A DNA stretch of 64,000 nt from assembly GCA_946902875.1 (NCBI GenBank), contig OX336341.1, positions 496,001-560,000 of the forward strand, in the 5' to 3' direction. A model generated the notes under the pieces. The model was not told the origin of the DNA and did not search any database. It saw only the letters and a program-made list of their open reading frames with translations. The DNA is from Nematopogon swammerdamellus (taxonomy: Eukaryota; Arthropoda; Insecta; Lepidoptera; Adelidae). This document shows positions 55,286-64,000 of this stretch, piece by piece. The number at the start of each line of letters is the position of its first letter. Position 1 is the first letter of the stretch. The position numbers and the translations under genes were made by a program.

Positions 55286-56357
55286 ACAAATAACTGTAAT
55301 GTATGTATGGTGGGTAGTTTGTACAACTGTCATAACGGTCAGTCGCAATACAACGCTGCTACGGAAATGTCTGTGTTTTACTTGAAGTGTTCTTCCCATA
55401 CTTTTCTGGCGACGAGGATGGGATGCCGGTCACCTGCTGGCCACATAGCGTCAACCTTCCCCCACCCGATACCACCCAATCAGAGCGCGCGCCGTGCCCT
55501 CCGCTCCCCGAGGAGCTCAGCGACGCTGGTTCTCATACAAGCATTGGACAGTCCGACGTCCCTACCTCTTCTAACGTTCTTCTCGCTGAATATGCGTTTT
55601 AAGTTCACTACTCTATCTAATGAAAAAGACATTATATTACTTTCATTAAATATTATGCGTTCAATTAAAGTTTTATTAATCCGGCACTTACGTCATTCTT
55701 TCATTTTGAGCGATCGCTCTGACCCTCTCAAGGATCCTCTCGAACAATTTATGTACATTTTTGCAAGGCGTTCACACTCAGTCTACCATCTGATCTAATT
55801 TGTATGAATGTTTGTTAGCTCTTAAAATACAATTATTGTAACTGAGCAGTGTGACCACATCCCGGGCTACTTCCCTTGCACGTTTAAGAGGAATATTTTA
55901 AATAGTTAATTTTTTTGTTTTAATAAGCATTCAAAGTAGAACATAGATCGCAATCGCAACGCTACCAATGAGAAGGCCGCCAGTGAATATCTTATTCAAA
56001 TTCACTTATCTACATAGCACACCAACAAAATATAATGAAGACGAAGAAATGTGAAAACCGCCAAATTCAATTCAAACAAATTTGGTAGCCCCTCCGAATG
56101 CGATATCTTGAAATTTTAGGAGGAAAATATTTCTCAAACAGCGAGATATCGCGTTCCACACCGCAGCCGAATAAATGAAGTTATTAATTTCGCATTTGAA
56201 TAACAATGTGAAGAATTAAGTCATCCGCGAGGGATGTCTTCCGTGCTCTTCAACCGCTCACATGATAGATCGCTTGTTTCAGTCTTTCTACAATTCTTTT
56301 GGATCCATATTTTTTCAAAAAGTTTATGAATAATTTATTTGTTGATTGTATTATTGT
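55286..56357. other. Unassigned DNA
   Basis: The segment 55,387-55,602 has an open frame with SGDEDGMPVTCWPHSVNLPP and PPLPEELSDAGSHTSIGQSD, Pro/Ser-rich and conceivably the tail of a retroelement gag or pol protein. No motif confirms it, and an overlapping frame (55,307-55,798) is also open. The rest is AT-rich with no feature. Confidence 0.3.
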
Positions 56358-56735
56358 CAGCCTCGAGGTGCAGACAGTCGACTGTCGCTATTGATGGTTA
56401 AGCAACGCTGAGCGCGGTCAGTACTTCGATGGGTGACCGCTCGACCGTTGGAGGCTAACCGTCGTTCGGATTCCACGTTAAACTGTAGGTCCCTTCTCTT
56501 CTTACCTTACTAGGTGGTAGGGTTCAACCCGCCCGGGTTGGTACCACCGCACTGAATGAAACATTGGTCGAAACGGCTATGTAAATAGTTCGTGTTTTCC
56601 GTTCAGTTCAGTGTAGCCGACATAAAATGAAGGGAAGCACTGACGTGGTACCTAGTTCACCCGGTTTTATGGGCTGACATCACTGATGTTGTAGGTGATG
56701 TAGCTAACCGTGTCAGTTTCCATATAAAAAAAATC
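56358..56735 (+). mobile_element. SINE-B with 5S rRNA-derived head
   Basis: 56,394-56,440 reads GGTTAAGCAACGCTGAGCGC then GGTCAGTACTTCGATGGGTG-ACCG. This matches the 3' half and internal promoter (box A, intermediate element, box C) of animal 5S rRNA. It is followed by CTCGACCGTTGG, AACCGTCGTTCGGATTCCAC (a tRNA B-box region) and then the normal SINE-B body to CCGTGTCAGTTTCCATAAAA. It is thus a 5S-tRNA-SINE-B composite. No functional 5S gene: the first half is not recognisable. Confidence 0.9.
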
Positions 56736-56944
56736 ATTGTCTTTAATGTTTTACAAACACGGCCTGTGCACTCATTTCTTGATTACATTTTATACTGAGA
56801 TTTCGCGTGACGCATCCCATATAAAAATTTTATTAATTTAGTTTTAATTATTTCACATAAATAAATTGCTCAATTTAGTAATAAGTAGATATTAAATTGT
56901 GATGTTTATTTTTATATGTTAGTACTAAGCATGTAATCGCTTTA
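56736..56944. other. AT-rich spacer
   Basis: No feature recognised. Confidence 0.5.
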
Positions 56945-57065
56945 TATTTCTTATTTAGATACGAGAGATGCAAACCCGAAAATTAAGAGATACATTATCC
57001 TGGTCGGGGCGTATTTTTTCTCTTAATTTTCGGCTTTACATCTATCTAAATAAGGAATATTTTTA
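56945..57065. mobile_element. Small palindromic element
   Basis: CTTATTTAGATACGAGAGAT and CCCGAAAATTAAGAGA on the left mirror TCTCTTAATTTTCGGC and ATCTATCTAAATAAGG on the right. Arms about 48 bp, loop about 25 bp. No ORF. Confidence 0.8.
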
Positions 57066-57123
57066 ATTATTTATCATCTGACTATAGAAAAAAAAATACA
57101 TATAACCTTATGAACCGTACCGT

Positions 57124-57445
57124 ACCGTGTGGGGCCGGTACTTTAAAAGAATAGCCCCACTGCATCTATACCCGTGTATGTCGTAAAAGGCGACTAAGGG
57201 ATATGACTCCCTTCTTATATTAGTAGGTGGTAGGGTTCATCCCGCCCGGGTTGGTACCACCGCACTGAATGAAAGGTCGGTCGAAACGGCTATGTAAATA
57301 GTTTGTGTTTTCCGTCCAGTTCAGTGTAGCCGGCACGACCGAAGGGAAGCACTGACGTGGCACCAAGTTCATCCGATGTTATGGGCTGACATTAAGGATG
57401 TTGTAGGTGATGTAGCCAACCGTGTCAGTTTCCAATAAAAAAAAA
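57124..57445 (+). mobile_element. SINE-B with SINE-A-type head
   Basis: Same arrangement as 29,918: ACCGTGTGGGGCCGGTAC head, GGGATATGACTCCCTTCTTA junction, GGTAGGGTTCATCCCGCCC, GGTTGGTACCACCGCACTG, and end CCGTGTCAGTTTCCAATAAA. The shared junction shows the two copies come from one chimeric source gene. Confidence 0.95.
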
Positions 57446-57944
57446 TTAAATTATTCACATATATTAAGCCATAATAAAAATACTGACGAGTCTAATACGT
57501 AAATAGGTATAACACTCTTGGTATAATTCCACATTGTGATCAAATGTGTCTTGATTTCAACCTAACGTGATGATAAGAACATTCTACATTTTCACCCTAT
57601 AATATATCTCCTAGATCTCTTGTCAAAGTTTATTTTTGAATGAGCCCTCCTAAGTCCTCTTGGAAGGGGGTGAAACAGCCCCGTGCGAGTGAGACAGCAC
57701 TAGGCAGATAGCAGACGGCGGAAAGCTCCGCTCGTTCAGAGCAGGGACCAACTAATGAGAGAAACACAACCTTCGACGACTAGATTTACATTTCAAAGTG
57801 TTTTTATTGGCCGACTGAAACATTTGAAAAAAAAAATCACTAGGTACCTATGCATAATTTAGAAAACATTCGATGATTCGATGCTTAAGTTTTATTATTA
57901 TTTTATTATCACCTTGAACTGAGCTTCCACAGCTGTACCTACAT
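57446..57944. other. Spacer
   Basis: No gene recognised. Confidence 0.5.
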
Positions 57945-58262
57945 ACCCAACGCTGCATCCCGACAATGGGGGTAAACAGAGTAATCGGTGTTGTGCTGCA
58001 AGAGCTCTGTTAAATTACAGCACAACACCGACCACCGCGTTTAGCAAAGTATTAGGACAGGATTACTATCAAGCGGCGGCAAGTAAGGCACGAAGACCCA
58101 CCAGCTGCATGACCCGGTGGAAGGACCGCGCCAATGTGAGAGGTGGCTAGCCTCTCGCCCTTTAGCACGGCATCTTGTCCTTATCCCTTAGTCGCCTTTA
58201 AGGACATGCACAGGGAGAGATGCAGTGGGCCTATTCTTTTAAAGGACGGCTCCACACGTTCC
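57945..58262 (-). mobile_element. SINE-A, diverged
   Basis: The inverse of the family reference: GCATCCCGACAATGGGGGTA, GCACAACACCGACCACCG, AAGACCCACCAGCTGCAT, TTAGTCGCCTTTAAGGAC and GGCTCCACACG. The forward ORF at 58,143-58,346 is a by-product and is not called. Confidence 0.88.
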
Positions 58263-58289
58263 ACGGATCTACTCACATTAAAAAAAGTT

Positions 58290-58738
58290 TATTTTAAAAA
58301 TAAAAAAACCCGACTGCGTAAAAAATTAACTTTAAATAAAAACTGAAAAGAAAAAAACAAGTCGAGTAGTCTAGAACTCTGTTAAGTAATATTGAATAAC
58401 TACACCATTGAAATAGTTTCATTATCGATACACACATATAATACAACAAATAATAAACTCTAATGCGGAACAAAGCGACTTTAACAGTCGGGACCCATTA
58501 TTGGGAAAATTTGAATGGGTCCCGACTGTTAAAGTCGCTGTGTTCCGCATTAGAGTTTATTATTTGTTGTATTATATGTGTGTATCGATAATGAAACTAT
58601 TTCAATGGTGTAGTTATTCAATATTACTTAACAGAGTTCTAGACTACTCGACTTGTTTTTTTCTTTTCAGTTTTTATTTAAAGTTAATTTTTTACGCAGT
58701 CGGGTTTTTTTATTTTTAAAATAAACTTTTTTTATTTT
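58290..58738. mobile_element. Near-perfect palindrome, arms about 205 bp
   Basis: AAACCCGACTGCGTAAAAAA ... CTAATGCGGAACAAAGCGAC on the left is matched by its inverse on the right, with one obvious mismatch (GAACAAAG against GAACACAG). The centre is GTCGGGACCCATT / AATGGGTCCCGAC with a loop of 12 bp. Outer ends contain CCCGACTGCG, echoing the AGTCGGGT module of other repeats here. Confidence 0.96.
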
Positions 58739-59195
58739 ACACTTTTTAGTTAGGATTATAAGAACGTAAATTTCGTAATCTTGTCATTTCATTGAGAAAG
58801 TTAATATCGTCAGTATTATTAAGTAGCTTGCGGTGGTGTAAACTACTGATAATTTTATTGATTACTAGCTTTTGCCCGCGGCTTCGCTCGCGTGAAATTC
58901 GTATTTCAAAAGAAGAAAGTAAGTAACTAAGGCTGATCTGCGATAGGTAAACAATAAACCTTCTCGAAGAAAGTAAGTAACCGAGGGCGAGACCGAAGGC
59001 CGAGCTGCGTTCAGGAAGACGATAACTTTTTCGAAGAAAGTAAGTAACAGAGGGCGAGGCCGAAGGCCGAGCTGCGTTCAGGAAGACCATAAACCTTCTC
59101 GAACAAAGTAAGTAACTAAGGGCGAGGCCAAAGGCTGAGCTGCGTTCAGGAAGACTATAAAACTTCTCGGCGAAATTAAGTAATTGAGGGCGAGG

Positions 59196-61389
59196 AGGAT
59201 TATGAATAGTAATAATCCTAAAAAAGAGATATGGCGAGTGATTAAAGATGAAACCAACAGAGGGCAGTGCAGGGAAGATGGTATTCATAAGCTTATAACC
59301 TCAGATGGAGATGATGTTCCTATTGAAAACATTCCTGAATGTATGAACATGCACTTCCTGAATATCGGAAGTAAGCTAACAGCCCTGAATCCAGCTTCTC
59401 CAAGCAAAGCATTGTCCCTAATGGTAGACATTCCCAGTCTTGATGCCGACCAAACCTTTTGCCTACCCTATGTCACACCTGAAAAAATTTCAAAATTAAT
59501 ACGTGACAAATTATCTAAAAAAAGCAGTCTTGATATTTTTGAGTTGTCGGGAGAGTTGATTGCCAAATGTTCAAATAGTTTGTCGCCATACATATCAGTA
59601 TTGGTTAACCAAATGTTTGAAGAGGGTACCTATCCTAATGTACTAAAACAGACCCGTGTATGTCCCATTTATAAAGGAGCCGGCGAAAGAGCTGACCCAA
59701 ATAACTATAGACCTATAAGTTTAGTGCCAGCACTATCTAAAATCATAGAATCTGTTATATCTGACTCTGTAATTAAGCATCTTGAGGATAATAAACTTCT
59801 TTCTCCCAACCAATACGCATACCGTAAAGATCACTCCACAAAATCAGCTCGCATGAATCTAGTAGGAGAGATAATAAAAGGTATAGACAAGAGGAACAAG
59901 GTTGCAGGTATATTCTGCGACTTGTCGAAAGCATTCGATGTCGTAGACCACAACCTCCTCTTGCACAAATTGGAAAAATATGGGGTAAGTGATAAACCAC
60001 ATGAATTGCTAAAGCCATTTTTAACAGATCGAAGACAGGTCACTGAGGTCACTTTAAAAGGAAACAAAAAAAGTTCAGAGCCAGGTAAAATTAAAATGGG
60101 TATTCCACAGGGTTCTGCATTAGGTAATACATTATTTTTAGTATTTATTAATGACTTAGCCTTGATTAAAATAGATGGTGTTTTAATACTTTTTGCCGAT
60201 GACACTAGTATAATAGTCTTTGCTGAATCCATGCATGAACTGGAAATAAAATTAAATATAGTAGTAGGAAAAATATCGGAATGGTTTGCTGCGAACGGAC
60301 TGATACTAAATACATCGAAGACCAACTATATGGTATTTTCCGGACGAAACTGTGGTCCCCGTGAGCTCTCTATTTCGAATTCATCCGGCTCTATTGGCTC
60401 CCAGTCATGTATACGATTTTTAGGGTTCTATATTGACCCAACTCTAAGTTGGAAAAGTCACATAGACAAACTATGTGACAAGATGGCTAGAGGTATTTAC
60501 GCACTAAGAGAGTTACGCCGCTTGATCAGTCCGGAGGCTTTGAGACAGTCTTACTATGCGTACGTACACTCATTACTGTCGTATGGTGTAATCCTGTGGG
60601 GTAACTCAACCGATGCTGAAAGAGTGCTAATACTGCAAAAACGAGCGATAAGGGTATTAGCCAGTGTACCGCGAACAACATCTTGTAGAGACTTTTTCAA
60701 ATCCTTTGGTATATTAACTGTGTGCTCTCTATATTTAGATGAAGTAGTGGTATATGTACGCAAAAACATGAATTCTTTTGAGTCAAATGGCGCAAGTCAT
60801 AATTATAACACACGTAACTCAGAGCGTTTAAAATCTGTTGCGCATAAATCGGCGATGGCTGAAAAAGACCCTGACGTGATTGGACCCAAATTGTACGAAA
60901 ATGTTAATAAAATCAATAAATAGTGACAATGTGTTCCAGAGTCAGCTGAAAATATTTCTCTTAGACAATCCATTTTATAAGTTAAGTGAATTTTTTTCAT
61001 ACTGTAAATAAAAATTCTGCTGACTTTGATAATTCAAATTGTTTATATGCATAAACACAAATTTTATTAATAACTTGACTGAACCCTATGTTCTTTGTTT
61101 TGTATTTTATTATCTTTTTTAATGAGTATATTTTTGACTTAGTATTTTTAATTTTTTGCTTAGATATAGTATGTTATATTTAACATAATGAAAACTTAGT
61201 ATGTAAGCTATATTTAAAAAAAGCTCTGTAAGGTTTCTTACCCGGTTCTTCCTTATAGATTGCACTACTGAACGGGACATCATAAAAAATGACGACGAAC
61301 CATACTGAATATGCATATGTCTCAATGTAATATTGTTATTGTTGTGTGTTCTTTATGGCGAAATAAATATCTGAATCTGAATCTGAATC
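59196..61389 (+). mobile_element. 5'-truncated LINE inserted in the 68-bp satellite
   Basis: Satellite sequence breaks off at GAGGGCGAGG (59,195) and resumes with CGAGGCCGAAGGCC at 61,390, so CGAGG is present on both sides (a 5-bp duplication or microhomology). The element contains a long open reverse transcriptase frame, a 466-bp 3' UTR and a terminal TCTGAA hexamer repeat instead of poly-A. The 5' end, including the endonuclease, is missing. Confidence 0.92.
59202..60923 (+). CDS. LINE reverse transcriptase, 5'-truncated ORF2 (CR1/Jockey-like)
   Basis: 573 codons uninterrupted from ATG 59,202. The upstream frame continues through satellite, so the true start lies in lost sequence. The polymerase would copy the element RNA at a nicked target. 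Landmarks (residues from ATG 59,202): NPKKEIWRVIKDETNRG near the start, ICPI-type VCPIYKGAGE and NNYRPISLVPALSKIIE (about 150-185), motif A CDLSKAFDVVDH with D240 and D246, motif B GIPQGSALGNTLF from G300 (N where P is usual), motif C FADD at 331-334, then LRFLGF- and YYAYVHSLLSYGVILWG-like thumb regions. All catalytic aspartates are present. The AP endonuclease expected in front is absent, so autonomous transposition is not possible. It is the best preserved coding sequence of the window. Clade (CR1, Jockey or a relative) is not resolved. Confidence 0.93.
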   Translation: MNSNNPKKEIWRVIKDETNRGQCREDGIHKLITSDGDDVPIENIPECMNMHFLNIGSKLTALNPASPSKALSLMVDIPSLDADQTFCLPYVTPEKISKLIRDKLSKKSSLDIFELSGELIAKCSNSLSPYISVLVNQMFEEGTYPNVLKQTRVCPIYKGAGERADPNNYRPISLVPALSKIIESVISDSVIKHLEDNKLLSPNQYAYRKDHSTKSARMNLVGEIIKGIDKRNKVAGIFCDLSKAFDVVDHNLLLHKLEKYGVSDKPHELLKPFLTDRRQVTEVTLKGNKKSSEPGKIKMGIPQGSALGNTLFLVFINDLALIKIDGVLILFADDTSIIVFAESMHELEIKLNIVVGKISEWFAANGLILNTSKTNYMVFSGRNCGPRELSISNSSGSIGSQSCIRFLGFYIDPTLSWKSHIDKLCDKMARGIYALRELRRLISPEALRQSYYAYVHSLLSYGVILWGNSTDAERVLILQKRAIRVLASVPRTTSCRDFFKSFGILTVCSLYLDEVVVYVRKNMNSFESNGASHNYNTRNSERLKSVAHKSAMAEKDPDVIGPKLYENVNKINK

Positions 61390-61997
61390 CGAGGCCGAAG
61401 GCCGAGCTGCGTTCAGGAAGACTATAAACCTTCTTGACGGAAGTAAGTAACTGAGGGCGAGGCCGAAGGCCGAGCTGCGGTCAGGAAGACGATAACCTTT
61501 TCGAAGAAAGTAAGTAACAGAGGGCGAAGCCGAAGGCCGAGCTGCGTTCAGGAAGACCTTAAACCTTCTCTAAGAAAGTAAGTAACTAAGGGCGAGGCCG
61601 AAGGCCGAGCTGCGTTCAGGAAGACTAAACCTTCTCGATGAAAGTAAGTAACTGAGAGCGAGGCCGAAGGCCGAGCTGCGTTCAAGAAGACGATAACCTT
61701 TTCGAAGAAAGTAAGTAACAGAGGGCGAGGCCGAAGGCCGAGCTGCGTTCAGGAAGACCATAAACCTTCTCGAAGCAAGTAGTAAGTAACTAAGGGCGAG
61801 GCCGAAGGCCGAGCTGCGTTCATTAAGACTATAAACCTTTTCGAACAAATCAAGTAATTGAGGGCGTGGCCGAAGGCCGAACTTCGTTCAGGAATACTAT
61901 AAACCGTCTTGAAGAAAGTATGTAACTATCGCCCATAGTGACTTACTGTCAGCGTCTTCCAGGATACATCTCGGCCTTCGGCCACGCCCTTAGTTGC

Positions 61998-62105
61998 TTA
62001 CTTTTTTTTTATGGAAACTGGCACGGTTGGCTACATCACATACAACATCCGTGATGTCAGCCCATAACACCGGACGAACTTGGTGCCACGTCAGTGCTTC
62101 CCTTC
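61998..62105 (-). mobile_element. SINE-B 3' fragment
   Basis: TTTTTTTTATGGAAACTGGC, ACATCCGTGATGTCAGCCCA and GGTGCCACGTCAGTGCTTCC: the last 105 bp of SINE-B, inserted between satellite units with the 5' part missing. Confidence 0.88.
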
Positions 62106-62574
62106 GAGAAGGTTTATGGTCTTCCTGAACGCTTCTCTTCTTTATGGTCTTCCTGAACTTCTTCTCCTCTCTTACTTACTTTCTTCGAAAAGGTTATCGT
62201 ATTCCTGAACGCAGCTCGGCCTTCGGCCCCGCCCTCAGTTACTTACTTTCATCAAGAAGGTTTATAGTCTTCCTGAACGCAGCTCGGCCTTCAGCCTCGC
62301 CCTCAATTACTTAATTTCTTCGAGAAGGTTTATAGTCTTCCTGAATGCAGCTCGGCCTTCGGCCGCGCCCTTTGTTACTTACTTTCTTCGAAAAGGTTTA
62401 TACTCTTCCTGAACGCAGCTCGGCCTTCGGCCTCGCCTTTAGTATGTTACTTACTTTCTTTGAGAATCATTATTGTTTATCTGAATCCAGTTCACCCTCC
62501 GGCCCTGGCCTAAGTTACTTACTTTCTTCTTTTGAAATACGAATTTCACGCGAGTGAATCCGCGGGAAAAAGCT

Positions 62575-62800
62575 ATTGATATTAAAATAAGAAACTTCAG
62601 TTATAAATCAAATACTACCTAACTAAGTAAAATATTCCACCTATTAGCGTAACCGGAACTGAATTTTATTTAGCCTATCCTGTGTCTCGTATAGCTAAAA
62701 TGTGCGTGTACTAATTTTAATGGAATTTAGATGATCGGCTTAAATTTTATGGAGGAAATTCATACGTACATCTTTGCCTCGCCCCGTTGCCCCCCCCCCC
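62575..62800. other. AT-rich spacer with a C run
   Basis: A run of 12-14 C lies at 62,789-62,802. No gene. Confidence 0.5.
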
Positions 62801-63148
62801 CATTTTCTTTTAAAAAGTTCGCTAATTTACACCCTTTCCAAGGATAAACCAAATGCCATACAAATAATTCACTATGTGGTCAAAATTAGGGACATAGACC
62901 AGAATAGAACGACAACACGGGCACTTTGTAACAGGGGCACTTACTTATCGGTGGTCGCTTCTCGTACTGAGAGCGTTTTCTGGAGCATTTTCAAATTTAG
63001 AACATGTAGCGGTCGCGCGGGCACTTTGTTCAATTCTCCAATATTAATGTTTAGACTCTTGGAAATTATCTCTAATTTTGATCACATAGTGAATGATTTG
63101 TATAAAATGTGGTATAGCAAACTTTTTAAAAGAAAACGACGCTCTCAA
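62801..63148. mobile_element. Foldback element, arms about 90 bp
   Basis: TTTTCTTTTAAAAAGTTCGC, ACAAATAATTCACTATGTGG and TCAAAATTAGGGA on the left mirror the right end (GATCACATAGTGAATGATTT, AAACTTTTTAAAAGAAAA). GGGCACTTTGT occurs twice in direct orientation inside. The 135-residue ORF that spans it (62,774-63,181) is an artefact. Confidence 0.8.
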
Positions 63149-63539
63149 TTATTGGTGTCGTTTTTTTTTTTAATGAATTAAGAAATTAAGATTATGTCAT
63201 CTTTTTACTCGTTCTCGGGACTTTGGGACGTCATAAGTCCTTTTCATGGTATTAACTTCATCAAATAATTTGTTTTCTAAAACAAGGATACATCGTAAAA
63301 TTCAATAAATTTTATTTCGTGCTGATACAAACATGAACAAAAAAAAGTTACAAGGGTTTAAAGCTGGGATTTTGGTAATTTTCAAAAATAAGAAAAAAAA
63401 ATCGTATCTCGATACCACGTGACACCTGACAAAAGGTATGTTGGGTCAAAACGTTGCAAATGACCCCACTTACCTACAAAAAAATTTGTCGGTCGATGTG
63501 CTGAACATCCTGTATAATAAGAACTTTATCACAGCTCTA
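63149..63539. other. AT-rich spacer
   Basis: No gene or secure repeat. Confidence 0.45.
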
Positions 63540-63915
63540 TTATTATAAGAGTGAGAATGGTTGCTAACCAACTTTAAATCGTTATAGATCCTAAATGGTC
63601 ATTCGAAATGAAAAATGATAAGAGAAACCTAAAGATCTTTTTCAAATACCTATTCAACGATACCCGACTTAATATAGTTAGCCAACTTTCATTTTTTTCT
63701 TTTTCACAATATGGCACCTAGTTGTCGCCATATTGAATTTTGATTACTGTCATGTCTTCAGTGACACTCGCAAGATTAAGACAAATCGATTGACGTAAGA
63801 ATCATCAAAATCGGCCCACGCGTTTGGTCTCTAGTGTGCCATAAAGGAACAAACATACATACATAGGCTGATAAACACATTACCCTCCTTTGCGTCGCGC
63901 AGTCGGGTAAAAAGG
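63540..63915 (+). repeat. Dispersed repeat with GTCGGGT terminal module
   Basis: Contains GTTGTCGCCATATTGAATTT, CATCAAAATCGGCCCACGCG, GAACAAACATACATACATAG and the end CCTCCTTTGCGTCGCGCAGT-CGGGTAAAAAG, the last shared with 55,205-55,280 and, inverted, 24,690. Confidence 0.7.
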
Positions 63916-63954
63916 ACTGCTTCTGTGTTCACTTTCGACCCTAGTGTTTGATTT

Positions 63955-64000
63955 TTTTTATGTATACCAACATGGGTGGCTTTGCCGAGAGACCAATGGT
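63955..64000 (-). mobile_element. LINE 3' end, cut by the window edge
   Basis: TTTTTTTATGTATACCAACA followed by TGGGTGGCTTTGCCGAGAGA is the inverse of the 3' UTR at 4170-4205. The element presumably extends beyond the window. Confidence 0.82.

Larger units (their letters stand above)
58866..62574. mobile_element. Large inverted-repeat element with 68-bp satellite arms
   Basis: The left end AGCTTTTGCCCGCGGCTTCG, CTCGCGTGAAATTCGTATTT is mirrored at the right end by AAATACGAATTTCACGCGAG and CCGCGGGAAAAAGCT. Satellite units run forward from 58,915 to 61,920 and reversed from about 61,925 to 62,535. A 2.2-kb LINE (59,196-61,389) and a SINE-B piece (61,998-62,105) are inserted. AGCTTTTGCCCGCGGCTTCG is a very common lepidopteran repeat terminus; its element class is not settled here. 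Confidence 0.8.

Noticed and set aside
56394..56440. 5S rRNA gene
   Set aside because: Only the 3' half with the promoter is recognisable and it is fused to a SINE; the 5' half and terminator are missing.
58746..59288. 180-residue minus-strand ORF (LPERSSAFGLALSYLL repeats), and similar at 61,570-61,848, 53,283-53,465 and 62,345-62,557
   Set aside because: They translate the 68-bp satellite and its 204-bp cycle. No start context, domain or unit-independent sequence.
62774..63181. 135-residue ORF
   Set aside because: Spans both arms of a foldback element. No domain.

Overview
The window looks like repeat-rich intergenic or intronic DNA from a moth or butterfly. This is inferred from the interspersed-repeat families: RTE-type LINE 3' ends with TATG tails, CR1/Jockey-like reverse transcriptase relics, SINEs with the core GGTTGGTACCACCG, hAT and other inverted-repeat elements, and Helitron/Helentron-like remnants. 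I found no host protein-coding gene, no bona fide tRNA or rRNA gene, no CRISPR array and no bacterial operon. Almost every long ORF is either a transposon relic or an artefact of a tandem array.

Layout. 1-8.3 kb: AT-rich DNA with SINE-like pieces, a decayed LINE copy (3.7-4.2 kb), an RTE 3' end (6.3-6.6 kb), a minus-strand LINE relic (7.5-7.7 kb) and two GC-rich islands. 8.37-12.59 kb: a Helentron-like element made of an end module, about 24 units of a 130-bp satellite, the C-terminal end of a Helitron/Pif1 helicase and a long near-perfect palindrome. 12.6-20 kb: foldback elements, a hAT element with a perfect 8-bp target duplication and a truncated BED-finger ORF, an RTE 3' end, SINEs and a 490-bp inverted-repeat element. 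20-28.9 kb: three SINE families and a 20-bp-period array. 28.9-35.2 kb: seven identical 50-bp repeats, SINEs, several MITEs and a second hAT element. 35.3-46.8 kb: several copies of one LINE family (two with clear target duplications), a third hAT-like element, nested foldbacks and GC-rich islands. 47.05-50.16 kb: a second Helentron-like copy in inverted orientation. 52.2-62.6 kb: palindromes, a 68-bp satellite in two head-to-head arrays, chimeric SINEs (one with a 5S-rRNA-derived head) and the best preserved coding sequence of the window, a 5'-truncated LINE reverse transcriptase at 59.2-60.9 kb inserted into the satellite. 62.6-64 kb: a foldback, a dispersed repeat and the 3' end of another minus-strand LINE copy.

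The elements depend on or nest within one another. The SINE-A tail resembles the tail of the local RTE LINE. SINE-A and SINE-B share one head, SINE-B also carries tRNA and 5S heads, and the tRNA-headed SINE-T shares the central core of SINE-B. The LINE sits inside the 68-bp satellite, which sits inside a large inverted repeat. Scattered GC-rich islands with TAAT-type homeodomain motifs could be regulatory DNA of a neighbouring developmental gene, but that is only a suggestion from base composition.
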